Shown: positions 33,301 through 43,829, counted from the first letter of the stretch. The stretch is 64,000 bases of DNA from Hemerocallis citrina (GCA_017893485.1 CM030366.1:188277947-188341946), one strand, 5' to 3'. The notes: generated by a model not told the origin, from the letters alone. Numbers and translations: made by a program.

Positions 33301-34650
33301 ACGGGAATCTCAGTTTTACTGAAGTATGGTCTTGCTGTCCTGAACTAGAAATTCGGTTATGTAATCCTTTTGTGTGTTATCTTTCACCCATACATATTTA
33401 TCTTGCAACTTGAACTTATTACTTGATCATACTATGATATACTTGCCCTGTTTTGTGACACATACATGCTTGTTTGACATTAATAATAAAATAACTAAAC
33501 CGGGGTTAAAGGGACAGATCTAATAGTGAAAAATACAGAAACGTGTACTCGGAAGAGGATCTATTGATCCTATGTGACACTTGGCTTGATACTTGAGACT
33601 TGGCTTGATACTTGATACTTGGCTTGATACTTATTACTTGAGGCTTGATATTTCACTACTTGATACTTGGCTTGATACTTGATACTTGAGGCTTAGTATT
33701 TCACTACTTGAGGCTTGATACTTCACTCTGAGGCTTGTTTACTTGATACTTGAGGCTTGATACTTGATACTTGATTTTTTGAGGCTTGTCCCTGAGTACA
33801 ATGCCCTCTATGATCCACTATGAAATCTAAAACGAAATTGCATTGACTGTAGCAACCATGTAGTAAAAGTATGGATGCATGAAGTGCTACCTAGATAGTA
33901 ATAATACAAGACTTGAACATAATCACTTGACACTTGATACTTGATTACTTGAACATGATTACCTGGTACTTGCTACTTGATACTTGTACTTGACCACTTG
34001 ACACTTGTTACTTGTTACTTGATTACGTGATACTTGATTCGTGATACTTGATACTGTTTACATGATACTTGTTCACTTGACACTTGATACATGTCACTTG
34101 TACTTGTTCATCTTGCCAATGCTAGTATTTTATTTTGTTATCATATATATTCCATGTTATTAGTTAGTTTTTTCCATGTACTTGTATCCTACATTACAAG
34201 CAGCCCGTAACTTGCATTGATGTTTTACATGATGCTTGTTTTCTTTTTCCTATTCCTACAATTGTTAAATTGCAGATTTTGGAGAACAGGTACCAGATGG
34301 TGTTGGTGATATGAGATATTAATACTGAATTTTGCTATTATTATTCCTTGTTGCTTGTCTTGAACAATTATATCTTGTACTTAGATTTATTTGTGTTTGG
34401 ACAATGTGACTCAGGATATTAACTTATTCAGATCTGGATTATTTGAGATTAATATATTTTGGTTTCAAGTATTCTTGTTGGTATTTTGATTCATACGTGC
34501 ATACTTGGTTGATACTTTTGCTTCTGACTCTGATTATTCTTGTGAAATATTGTAAAGATTCTTGAACAGCTTATGGATGATGAAAATCATTCGCTGGGCT
34601 TAGTCATGTATCCGTATTCCGTATTCTCTTTTGGGAAGCGGGGTGTGATA
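30344..34650 (+). mobile_element. Solo LTR of a long-LTR gypsy-like element, nested in the copia LTR
   Basis: It starts TGTAACCCCTGTTTTCC and ends GGAAGCGGGGTGTGATA. The 5-bp target duplication ATTTG is perfect (30339-30343 and 34651-34655), and removing the insert and one copy restores the copia LTR. The end matches the solo LTR at 60266-63587 (GGAAGCGGGGCGTGACA), with its final CA decayed to TA here. At 4.3 kb it is long partly because of a tandem repeat at 33578-34112. The C-rich block 30890-31660 gives overlapping chance ORFs on both strands and is not taken as coding. A TATAAAG sits near 30903. Confidence 0.87.
33578..34112 (+). repeat. ACTTGATACTTGGCTTG-type tandem repeat
   Basis: Dozens of short imperfect copies of ACTTGATACTTG, ACTTGGCTTG and ACTTGAGGCTTG. 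A much shorter version is in the related LTR at 60266 (AACTTGTTATCTTGTTATC near 62888), so the expansion is specific to this copy or subfamily. Confidence 0.9.
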
Positions 34651-35054
34651 ATTTGGAATGACGAGTTTAACGCCCAATAAGTTGTATTTGTGTTTATCTT
34701 TTAGGGTTTACTTGGGGGCTATATAAGTGGCTATAGACTCTAGGTTTGTATCCATTTAATCCATCTAATCAATCTAATCCATATCAAGAGAAGAGAGGAG
34801 AGAATTGAAAGAGGGGATTGTTTCGAGTGTTTCAAAGGTGAGGGAGAGAGAATGCGAGTTGTAATCTCTTTGTAATCTTTGTATTTATTAGGGAATAAGA
34901 AGTATTGGTATCTCTGTATATTGATTGTGTTCTTGTAAAATCTTGCATATATTATGGTGGTTTGTTCTTGGTTTATCTAGTTCTTGGAAAGTTTCTATTG
35001 CTTGTGATGTGTGAGTTCCACAATTAGCACTACAAGTTGTTGGTATATTCTGCA
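34651..35054 (+). repeat. 5' LTR of copia 2, right piece
   Basis: It begins with the second ATTTG target copy, then CGAGTTTAACGCCCAATAAG, matching 37203 onward in the 3' LTR. It contains a TATATAAG promoter motif at 34720 and ends GTTGGTATATTCTGCA. The 3' LTR ends GTTGGTAGATTGTGCA. Confidence 0.88.
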
Positions 35055-35059
35055 ATAAG

Positions 35060-35071
35060 TGGTATCAAAGT
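35060..35071 (+). other. Primer binding site of copia 2
   Basis: TGGTATCAAAGT lies five bases after the LTR, a one- or two-base variant of the initiator tRNA-Met site TGGTATCAGAGC. Confidence 0.85.
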
Positions 35072-35083
35072 ACTAGGTTCGAG

Positions 35084-36290
35084 ATGGCCGATAGCAAGTC
35101 GAAGAACGAGAAGTTCGATGAGAGTGACTTCCTGATATGGAAGATTCAGATGAAAGCGTATCTTCGTCAGAAAGATCTAGATGGTCCGTTGTTTGATGAG
35201 AAGCTTTGAGGTGGAGGCAAGGATGCAAAGGTCTTAACGGAGTGGAATCTTTTGGATCAAAAGACGGTAGAGAAGATTCAGTTGGGACTGAGTAGGAAGA
35301 CGTTATTTCATATCTCGAAGGCGAAGACCACAAAGATGGCTATGGAGATTCTAACGAATATGTATGAGAAACCGTCAGTATCTAATTAAATTCTTCACTT
35401 GAAGAATAGGTTAATATGAAGTTGACGGAAGGGGTTCAGTAGCACAACATGTGAACAATTACTGTATGATTTATACCCAGATGGAAGCTACATGTTTGTA
35501 GTTTTTAGAGAGGGAACAGTCATTGTTACTTCTATCTACTTTGCCTGATAGTTATGGTAGTGGAACAGATTATTACATGCACTATGATAGATTCGATAAC
35601 TCTACATGATGTTGTGAATAGCATTCTCAACGAGGAGGTGAGAAGGGTGAGAAATGGGGGATTCTCATCATCATCTTCTAGAGATTCCACAATAAAAGTT
35701 GAGAAAAGACGTCGGAGATCTAAGAGCAGTCGAAGAAGACATGATCAGAGTAGTTCATCTGAGAGTGGGTCTGATGACAGTGATGAGGGATATGGACCTA
35801 AGTGTTGGTATTGTCACAAGAGAGGTCATATGATGCGCAGTTGCAAAGCTTATATGAAGAGGAAGCAAGAGAAATCGAAGAGAGATACCCAAATGAAGCT
35901 CAAGTGGGGCTTGTTGAAGAGTTATCCTTATCATCTCGGGAGGAGTTGGGCAATCAAGATTGATGTATTGATTCAGGAGCTTCTTTTCATTATACTCTGA
36001 GGAGAGAGGTGTTTGATGACTACAAGGAGGGTTCTTTTGGAGATGTGATCGTGGAGAATGGTCACATGTGTCTTGCACGTGGGGTTGGTACTGTTCACGT
36101 GAAAGCCAATGATGATATGATTGTAGTCTTGCGGGAGACAAGACATGTTCCAGGCTTGAAGAAAAATCTGATCTCGATTGGAAGGCTAGACAAAGAGGGT
36201 GTGTCTACTACAGTTGATAGTGGGAAGTGGCATAAAGCTGCATGTTCAAGGGTGATTACAAAATGAAAGTGTGAGGGAACTTGATATTTG
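35084..36290 (+). pseudogene. Copia 2 gag and protease, decayed
   Basis: ATG at 35084 opens MADSKSKNEKFDESDFLIWK, the copia gag (UBN2-type) start. TGA at 35207 and later stops break it. A basic Ser/Arg-rich stretch leads to a CCHC knuckle, CWYCHKRGHMMRSC (about 35809-35850). In another frame the protease site DSGASFHYT lies at 35970, followed by HVPGLKKNLISIGRLDKEG, which leads into the pre-integrase region. The remaining polyprotein is missing. Stops and at least two shifts make it non-functional. Confidence 0.88.
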
Positions 36291-36939
36291 CTTAGAGACG
36301 TAAGAGGCGTTTCTCCTATAGTTGATTCACAGCCGAAATTGAGTAGTAGGTTGTGTGTGGGGTGTAACTGAGTTCTTTCAGTTGTTGAGGGTAGGTTACA
36401 AATTTAGTGGGAGCTGATGGCCATGAAAGTGATCTTAAAGGGTAAAACGTTGCTGCAGTGATGGTACTTTGCGATATGGAAGACGAAACTTCAAGTTGCT
36501 CTTGTATGGTAGAGAGCACTGATATGATATGCGGGGTGATGTCGATGACGATAACCGAAATGGGACGTAGGGGTTGAACAGTCTGCAGATTTTGTAGAGG
36601 TATCATCTACGGAGACTTCTAGTGCAAAGGGTGCATTGGGAGGCTTTGAATCATGTCCGGTGTTAATGAAGATTCTGCGAGTTGGGGAGTCTTGTAACAC
36701 GGAATCTGATACGGGAGGTTGTTTCTCCGATATTCGTGCTCTATGCGATTGGTGGAGCACATCCCTCATGAGGCGATGAGGGGTGGTTGGTGCACTCCAT
36801 GTGGTGGAGTGGCGGATGTGCTCTTCATGAGAGTAGGGAGTACTTGGCTCTTCCATGAAAGTGGAAGATTGGCAGAGATAATGCGAGACAAAAATAACAA
36901 TAACTTAGAAGCATTATGTATTTGGTCAAAGTGGAAAAT
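36291..36939 (+). other. Remnant between copia 2 protease and 3' LTR
   Basis: No integrase, RT or RNase H motif was recognised in any frame. The last part (AAGTGGAAAAT before 36940) is the polypurine-like tract. A GTGGTTGGTGCACTCCATGTG stretch and other phrases look like scrambled internal copia DNA. Confidence 0.6.
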
Positions 36940-37634
36940 TGTTAGGATTGTGCCTCAAATACACGTAGGCATTGAGTACTTGAAATATGAGAAGAAGAGG
37001 AGAAGACGAAGACAGTAAGAGAAGTCATCAGCAAGTAGAAGAATGAAGCTGGAGGGGTTGCGGTCGACCGATCTTGGCTGAAAGGAGTTCTTCGAGTGTA
37101 CATGGTTCAACAGATTAGCAGACGATCGACCGTGTAGTCGATCGGTCATACATCGAGTGTGCACTTGACATGTTGCAGATGACCGACATTGGTGCTGTAT
37201 GTTATTTGAGCTGATGAGTTTAAGGCCCAATAAGCTGTATTTGTGTTTATCTTTTAAGGTTTACTTGAGGGCTATATAAGTGGCTGTAGACTCTAGGGTT
37301 TGTATCCATCTAATCAATCTAATCAATCTAATCCATCTCAAGAGAAGATAGGAGAGAATTGGTAAGCTGTTATCATTGTTCAACTTCAAGATGAGATTGT
37401 GCCGAGTGTTTCCAAGGTGAGGGAGAGAGATTGAGAGTTGTAATTTTTTTGTAATCTTTGTATTTATCGGAGAATAAGAAGTATTAGTTATCTCAGCATA
37501 TTGATTGTGTTCTTGTGAAATCTTGCATATATCATGGTGGTTTGTTCTTTGTTCATCGAGTTCTTGGAAAGTTTATATTGCTTGTGGTGTGTGAGTTCCG
37601 CTATTAACACTACGAATTGTTGGTAGATTGTGCA
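36940..37634 (+). repeat. 3' LTR of copia 2 (695 bp)
   Basis: From TGTTAGGATTGTGCC to GGTAGATTGTGCA. It contains a TATATAAG at about 37273 and the GGTCGACCGA-type repeats near 37062 and 37128. Compared with the 5' LTR it has a small deletion in the repeat region and an insertion near 37360. Confidence 0.88.
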
Positions 37635-38067
37635 ACGCGTGCGGAGGAGGGAGAGGGTGAATATGAGATTTAAATTTTTATTGGGAGATATATGTTAAAA
37701 ACCATATATAAATTGATTACTGTGGAGAGCACTCAAAGGCGAAAGTGTGAGTACAATGGATGGCAGGGACTCTTTCTAATGTCAGAAATATCTTGGTAAT
37801 ATAAACCTATTGATGGCAGAGACTCTTTCTAATATCAGAAATCTCTTGGTAATATAAACCTATTGAATTGGTTGATTAATAAATCCCTTCTCCTATCGTC
37901 TGCAGTCTTCGTCTGCAGTCTGCAATCTGCAATCTCGCTGCTGCAAGAAAGAGTTTGAGAAAATCGCCAAGCTGATACTCCTTTTAATTAATCTCCCTAG
38001 ATCCTCAATCCCTTTCCTTTCTACTCATATTCTATTTTTTTTCATTCCTTTTTTAAAAGAATAGTTA
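37635..38067. other. Spacer with a 53-bp tandem duplication
   Basis: A unit GACTCTTTCTAATGTCAGAA ... AATATAAACCTATTGA is present twice (about 37765 and 37818). A related stretch occurs near 58335-58420 (GATATCTCTTGGAAATGCAA, then ATGAATCGATCCCTTCC), so this belongs to a dispersed repeat of unknown type. No gene was seen. Confidence 0.55.
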
Positions 38068-38076
38068 TATTCTAAT

Positions 38077-39566
38077 GGGATATTTTAGCAAATGCCCCCA
38101 TTCAAAATGTGTAAACTAGCATATACCCCCACTATTTTTAAAAACTAAGAAATACCCCTAGTTTGGATGGAATGGTTAAAATTTCGTTAAGTTAGCTTAC
38201 GTGCATCACATGTAACACAGTAAAATGACCAAAATACCCCCAATAAAATTATTTTAGCAAATACCCTTATTCAAAATCTAAAAACTAGCATATACCCCCA
38301 CTATTTTAAAAAAAGGAATATTTTAGCAAATGCCCCCGTTCAAAATATGGAAACTAGCATATACCCCACTATTTTTAAAAACTAAGAAATACCCTTAGTT
38401 TGGACGGAATCATTAAAATTCTGTTAAGTTAACTTACGTGCATCACACGTGACACAGTAAAATGACCAAAATACCCACTACATAGAGTAAGGGTCTCTTG
38501 AAGCAAATTTGAAAAGAGAATGAACCGTCTCCTTTCCACTTTGCAAGTCCGTATAATTTTTTCTCTGATGGCCATCTACCCCACCTTGTTATATTAGGAT
38601 TTTTAAAGAAGAAATACCCCAACCCTAATCAGTCATTGACTCATTGTAAGCATCTTCTCCACCTTGTTATATTAGGGTTTTTGATAGATTATGTTTGTTT
38701 GATCGTTTCAACTTGATCAATTTTGTGATGTTTTTTTTCTGAATTCTTTTTTAAGGAAAATTGGTTGTAGGAAGAGCCATGAATTCGAGAAGGTTCGCAT
38801 CTGAATCTTTGTTCTATTATTTTGTTTATATTTTTATTATTCGGATGCGAACCTTCAAAAATTCATGGCTCTTCCTACAACCAATTTTCCTTAAAAAAGA
38901 ATTCAGAAAAAACATCACAAAATTGATCAAGTTGAAACGATCAAACAAACATAATCTATCAAAAACCCTAATATAATAAGGTGGAGAAGATGCTTACAAT
39001 GAGTCAATGACTGATTAGGGTTGGGGTATTTCTTCTTTAAAAACCCTAATATAACAAGGTGGGGTAGATGGCCATCGGAGAAAAAATCATATGGATCTGC
39101 AAAGCGGAAAGGAGACGGTTCATTCTCTTTTCAGATTTGCTTCAAGAAACCCTTACTTTATGTAATGGGTATTTTGGTTATTTTACCGTGTCACGTGTGA
39201 TGCACGTAAGTTAACTTAACGGAATTTTAACGATTCCATCCAAACGAAGGGTATTTCTTAGTTTTTAAAAATAGTGGGGGTATATGCTAGTTTCCATATT
39301 TTGAACGGGGGCATTTGCTAAAATATCTCCTTTTTTAAATAGTGGGGGTATATGCTAGTTTTTAGATTCTGAATAGGGGTATTTGCTAAAATAAATTTAT
39401 TGGGGGTATTTTGGTCATTTTACTATATTACATGTGATGCACGTAAGTTAACTTAACGGAATTTTAACGATTCCATCCAAACTAGGGGTATTTCTTAGTT
39501 TTTAAAAATAGTGGAGGTATATGCTAGATTTCACATTTTGAATGGGGGCATTTGCTAAAATATCCC
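38077..39566. mobile_element. Foldback (Mutator-like) element with very long inverted arms
   Basis: The two arms of roughly 720-740 bp are near-perfect reverse complements around a short loop at about 38810-38850 (arms meet at GGTTCGCATCTGAAT and CGGATGCGAACC). It starts GGGATATTTTAGCAAATGCC and ends in its complement. A perfect 9-bp target duplication TATTCTAAT flanks it (38068-38076 and 39567-39575), which fits Mutator-like elements. Each arm carries internal repeats of an ACTAGCATATACCCCCACTA block. There is no coding capacity; the short ORF over the centre is from the palindrome. Confidence 0.93.
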
Positions 39567-39754
39567 TATTCTAATTTATAAGGCTATGGTTAAGTTCCGA
39601 ACAATCTAAGCAAGTGCCAATCATATATCAGAAATGAGATAAAGGTATAATTACCCATTCCCCCTCCCTTTTCTTTCTCCAATGAGGGCTCTCGAATTAC
39701 CACTTCCTGGAGACTGAACTTAAAAATAAACTTCATGCCTCATCTTATCCCTTT

Positions 39755-40197
39755 TGTTAGAATATAAATACTAAATCCTCAATCTTTATCAACACCTTAG
39801 AGTAATGCTAGATCCACTATCAATTTCACTGCAATTCTCTTTACTACCTTAGGTGGCACACTTCAATAGGTAGGAAAAGATAGAGTAGGTGGGGAAACTC
39901 TCCACCTAAGGTAGTGAAGAGAATGGTAGTGAAATTGGTAGTGGCTAAAGCATTACTCTAGAGTTTTAGTTCATTGATAGAATCTTTACATGGTATCATA
40001 ACAATCCAGATTCGAATACCACTAATTATGCAATATTAGATATAGATTAAATAAAATAAAATAGCGCTGCATACAGTCCAGATCTTGGCCAATAACGATG
40101 GTCAGAACCAGCAAAGGCATGTTAGAATATAATACTAAACTCTCGAATCCTTGTCACAACTTCAGAATTTGGTCTATTATTAATAGGATGTTTCACA
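39755..40197 (+). mobile_element. TRIM-like miniature LTR element, MITE-containing
   Basis: LTR 1 is 39755-39990 (TGTTAGAATATAAATACTAA ... GAATCTTTACA), about 75 bp once the MITE at 39798-39958 is removed. It is followed by TGGTATCATAAC, a primer-site-like sequence. A non-coding middle of about 130 bp ends AGCAAAGGCA. LTR 2 is 40120-40197 (TGTTAGAATATAATACTAAA ... GGATGTTTCACA). A third diverged LTR-like piece begins at 40229. Size and layout fit terminal-repeat retrotransposons in miniature. No target duplication was found. Confidence 0.6.
39800..39958. mobile_element. MITE, GAGTAATGCT family, copy 1
   Basis: A 159-bp element with ends GAGTAATGCT and AGCATTACTC and longer inverted arms (CACTACCTTAGGTGG-type and CCACCTAAGGTAGTG). 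TA lies on both sides, as expected for a Tc1/mariner Stowaway-type MITE. It sits inside the LTR of the TRIM-like element. Two relatives are at 58745 and 59452. Confidence 0.88.
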
Positions 40198-40228
40198 TCT
40201 ACATGAATTAAATATTTCCAGTCCTTGG

Positions 40229-40278
40229 TGTGAGGGAATATATATACTAGACTTTCAACCCTTATGATAACTTCGTCA
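40229..40278 (+). repeat. Third LTR-like piece of the TRIM, split by CACTA-2
   Basis: TGTGAGGGAATATATATACT then AGACTTTCAACCCTTATGA resembles the TRIM LTR start. It continues after CACTA-2 at 46444 with TCACTCTTCGTGGAGTTTTG, similar to LTR 1's GAGTTTTAGTTC. It suggests a tandem (LTR-internal-LTR-internal-LTR) form. Confidence 0.4.
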
Positions 40279-40299
40279 CACTACAACCGTCGATGGATT

Positions 40300-40550
40300 C
40301 ACCGGCACTTTTTTATAGATTCACCGGCGATACCCTACCGGCGTGTCGAACAGCGCCGCATCAACCGCCGGCGTTGCGCGTGCCGGGCATTCACGACCAG
40401 GTATCCCCGGCGATTTAGAAACCGCCTGTGAAAGCTGTATAATGGGCGGCGCTTGTAAAAGCGCCGGTAAATATTTGTTTTTATTTTTTTTTTTTAAAAA
40501 CGAATTTTAATCTACCCCGGCGTTTTGAAAAACGCCGGGGTAGGTGTAAC
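40300..40550. repeat. Left subterminal repeats of CACTA-2
   Basis: Multiple copies of CACCGGCG, CGCCGGTA and CCCCGGCG in both orientations after the CACTA tip. Same motif class as in CACTA-1, so one binding protein could act on both. Confidence 0.85.
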
Positions 40551-40555
40551 TTTAA

Positions 40556-40770
40556 ATTTTTTTTAAAAAAATTAAAAAATTAAAAAATTAAAAAATTAAA
40601 AAATTAAAAAATTAAAAAATTAAAAAATTAAAAAATTAAAAAATTAAAAAATTAAAAAATTAAAAAATTAAAAAATTAAAAAATTAAAAAATTAAAAAAT
40701 TAAAAAATTAAAAAATTAAAAAATTAAAAAATTAAAAAATTTAAAAATTAAAAAATTAAAAAAAAATTAA
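40556..40770. repeat. (TTAAAAAA)n minisatellite
   Basis: About 26 near-perfect 8-bp units. A single T variant (AATTTAAAAA) appears near 40740. It adjoins the left subterminal repeats. Confidence 0.95.
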
Positions 40771-41220
40771 TACAATTTTTTAATGGAGGAATATATGCAA
40801 AATCCATAATAAATTACAATAATCCATACAACAAGTAAAAAATCTTATACAAAGAGTATTAACTATAGCAATCGTCAAATTTTCTACTTTCCGGCCCGTA
40901 TTCGTTCTCAATCTGCATCATATTTAACTCAATTAGCAAACTTCTTCTTTTCATTGAATTTGTTGAGAACCAAGGGCTATTAGCTTAAGAAAGAGCAATG
41001 CCTGTGAGAGGATGATGGGACCGCCCTACTACACACCAGAACCTCTTTAGTTTTTTGTCAGTTTAGATATTATTCCTTGCTCCTACTACATACCAGAACC
41101 TCTTTAGTTTTTCACAATAGGAATGATGTTGAGCAGGACCTATATGTTACCAGATATTATTGTTCAAGTGCATAATGAGGTTTGATAAATAGGAAAAGAG
41201 CAGTTTTTTGCTTCACAAAC

Positions 41221-41330
41221 CTGGTCACAGATGGCGCAAGTATGGCTTCTCTCCATCCACTCTAGAATGCATGAGAGGTGAAAATGATGCTCACATTTTG
41301 TGATGATGCGAGGGTTTCCCTTATCATATT
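41221..41330 (-). pseudogene. Captured RING-H2 exon (E3 ligase fragment) in CACTA-2
   Basis: On the minus strand, acceptor TTTTTTGGGCAG is followed by EYDKGNPRIITKCEHHFHLS, then CILEWMERSHTCAICDQ, and the donor CAG|GTTTGTG. This is the second half of a plant RING-H2 domain (Cys-x2-His-x2-His-x2-Cys core, then Cys-x2-Cys), closest by memory to the At3g02290-like E3 ligases. The first zinc-binding Cys pair is on a missing exon, and PV(C) of the family reads AI(C). The exon is 110 bp, exactly bounded by consensus splice sites, so it was copied from genomic DNA. It cannot form a full RING alone. Confidence 0.85.
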
Positions 41331-42909
41331 CTGCCCAAAAAAAGAATTGAAGGAATGAGCTCTTCTTTCTAGATATAAGTAAATAAAAGATAAAAAAGTT
41401 CACCCAACAAAACATTTGAGGTAAATATTTATCAATGCTCTTGTAGGATTCTATATGGTGAAAATGTTAGTGAAGAGTGAAGAGCCTTGACCAAAATAGC
41501 AGCCTGACATTCATTTGGTTAGATTGCATGATACACCTTTATAATTTGCATCAATGTGTATCTGGTACATAATATGATCAGCATGGAGATCCAGGAAGTA
41601 ACAGAATGCATAACAAAACAATAGAACAACATGACCCAGAATGACAAAATCAACAACATCAAAAGGACCACACTATTTAATTAAAAATTAATAATAATTT
41701 GCAAAGAAAGAAAGATATAACAATCTGTGTAATGGAAAATGTGTCAATGTTTTCATGCAGATAACCAAGGACAAGAAAAAGGAAAAAAATTATTTTTGTG
41801 ATGAGAGAAAACTAAACCAAGTTACCATTTATTCGTAAGATGAAACAAAAGTAAATTGATTTAATAGATGGTAGGGTTTAGAGGCACTAAATATCGCTTC
41901 TCATTCAGTGGTTGAAGAAATAAAGGCCACTTAGAGAAACTCAAGTGGCAGAAAGGGTGTTGAAAGCATGATATGCCCGGGGGACGAACAGCCCAGTGTC
42001 ACATTTGCATTGATATAAGAGGTTTACTCGCTTGGTGGATATACAGAAGCATAGATATGAGCTCTGGTTGGCATATTGTAAACTTATTATGTATCCAGAA
42101 TGCATGGGTACAAGTTTGAGATGTTTTGAGATGTATGATGTATCAGATATGAATTTGATACTAAGACATTAGATTAATGATTAAGGCAATTTAATATGAT
42201 AAGTCCAATGCATTTGTATAATTTTCCTTTATTGCACATATCTGATCGATTATATTGGATATCAACATGTGTATCTCATTCAGTGGTTGAAGGAATAATA
42301 ACTGACTAGCAAGGAATAATAGCTAAATATATCCGTCAGAAGACGGTATAGCTAATTAGTCCACATTGTCAATTCCCATTTATTCTACTGCAACAGAGAA
42401 TGGCAAATAATGAACTAGATGATCATATGCTATGCACGAGACGAGATAAAAATTTGTATACTTTTATATGACACATAAAAATTAAACATTAAGCATAAAA
42501 ATTAAACATTAAGCATTCACATAATTACAACTAAAGTGAGACTTGATAGTAGAATTTTCTTTAATAAATTCTCCACAGTAAATAAATTGAAAGAAACTTA
42601 ATTATTTGTGAGTTCTAAGCTAATGTGAATATTAACAAATGAATCCTTCCATTAAGAACAAAATATCTTAATTGTTTAATTGGTTACAAAAGTACTTCCT
42701 AAATTAAGTTTATTAAAAATAGAATGGAAAAGATCGCACAATCTTTTTACTGCACTGAGACGAAAGAACTCGGAGAGATTTCACTATAAAAGTAAAGAGT
42801 GCATAGATGTATTCCACCTCTAATTTCACCACTAATTTATGCCCTTCAACTAGAAATAAAATTGAGATTATCATAATGAAAAGAAAAGAAAAAATTTAAA
42901 GGAAAATAC

Positions 42910-43027
42910 CTGCATATTCAAGGCAACCATCTGAGCTCCATACATCCAACCTAGCAATGGATTGTAATTTGAGCTTGTGACACGTATACCTTTCGGATAA
43001 ATCCTTAGAATGTTCTTCTGAGTGAAC
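42910..43027 (-). pseudogene. Captured PI-PLC (Y-domain) exon in CACTA-2
   Basis: On the minus strand, acceptor GTTTCTAG then [20 protein letters not shown] and [20 protein letters not shown], ending at CAG|GTATTTTCC. This block is characteristic of the Y half of plant phosphoinositide-specific phospholipase C, which cleaves PIP2. Apart from a few substitutions (family: Thr for Ile after KG, His for Tyr before GAQ) it is uninterrupted. It begins in split-codon phase, so if spliced to the TGA exon upstream it would be read in another frame that is open across this exon. Confidence 0.87.
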
Positions 43028-43126
43028 CTAGAAACATAGTTATTGTAACTGGGCATTCAGTTTTAAAACATTTGGTCCACACTCAATTAGTAATTACAAA
43101 GTGAAATGAAACATGTATCATCAAAC

Positions 43127-43180
43127 CTGTAGTAACGTATTCATAGAAGTGCTTGTTGAAGACACTAAACTCAAACCATC
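43127..43180 (-). pseudogene. Captured TGA-type bZIP exon 3 in CACTA-2
   Basis: Acceptor CTTTTAG, then DGLSLVSSTSTSMNTLLQ, then donor CAG|GTTTGATG. It continues the phase of the 43291-43349 exon. SLVSS is the family-typical piece. The remaining residues diverge from the SGSKRPSE expected in TGA proteins, so assignment rests on position. Confidence 0.6.
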
Positions 43181-43290
43181 CTAAAAGAAAATTAAGGGGA
43201 AAACAAAGAACTGAAGCAAGCTAAGGAAGTCTTGAATTCTAACATAATTAAAGGCATATATTGTTATTTATTGGTCATTTAGGTACAAAC

Positions 43291-43349
43291 CTTGGTTGAT
43301 GGGTCTTCATGCACATGCATGGGCTGAGAAGGGAAAATGTTCAAAGTCT
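43291..43349 (-). pseudogene. Captured TGA-type bZIP exon 2 in CACTA-2
   Basis: Acceptor TGTTTGCAG, coding TLNIFPSQPMHVHEDPSTK, donor AAG|GTTTGTAC. TLNIFPSQPMHVE is a conserved N-terminal stretch of a subgroup of TGA bZIP transcription factors (TGA9/TGA10-like). The codon split with the exon at 43718-43821 is compatible, so the two would join in frame. Confidence 0.77.
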
Positions 43350-43717
43350 CTGCAAACATGAATCAATTCCTGCAAACCATTAAACCTTCTGAAACTACAA
43401 CTCTCAAAAATGCAAAATATGAGTAATTTAAATTTGACAAATCTAATAAAAATGTGTATAAGTTTGAAGAAAGAAACAAAAACACTGTGGAAAATAATCA
43501 AATAGAAACTTCATTAATCATTTCTGACTGTCAACAAAATATTAGAATATAGTAACTCAAATTCTAACAACTCAAGCCAAGAAAATTAAAGATATATAGC
43601 TATTCTAAGCTTCTAATTTTGTATGATGAAATAGATAATTTATCGATATAAAAATATGGAAATATACAAAGTTTGTAAATAGCAAGATGAATTAGTAATT
43701 AAAAGATCGATACTTAC

Positions 43718-43821
43718 TTTTGTGTTCTTGAATATCTCCAGCTGAATGATCATGTCCATCAAGAAACAAGAAAAGAGCTTGATCCAACTCAGCCATGTCA
43801 TAAGCCCCTCCCTCTCTAATC
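43718..43821 (-). pseudogene. Captured TGA-type bZIP exon 1 in CACTA-2
   Basis: Acceptor ATATACGGCAG, coding IREGGAYDMAELDQALFLFL then DGHDHSAGDIQEHK, donor A|GTAAGTATC. AYDxxELDQALFLYLDGQD is the conserved segment ahead of NIFPSQPMH in TGA9/10-like factors. The bZIP domain and DOG1 domain are not present in the element, so only the N-terminal, non-DNA-binding part was captured. Confidence 0.77.
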
Positions 43822-43829
43822 CTGCCGTA

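Larger units (their letters stand above)
30042..37634 (+). mobile_element. Second Ty1/copia element, pol deleted, with a nested solo LTR
   Basis: The 5' LTR is in two parts (30042-30343 and 34656-35054) around a nested solo LTR. Primer site at 35060, gag and protease 35084-36290, unrecognisable remnant to 36939, 3' LTR 36940-37634. The first bases of the 5' LTR (TGTTAGG in the 3' copy) are missing at 30042. Integrase, RT and RNase H are absent, so it could only move with proteins from elsewhere. The flank after 37634 does not match the flank before 30042. Confidence 0.87.

Noticed and set aside
38761..38976. ORF across the centre of the foldback element
   Set aside because: Spans the palindrome centre; product of the inverted arms.
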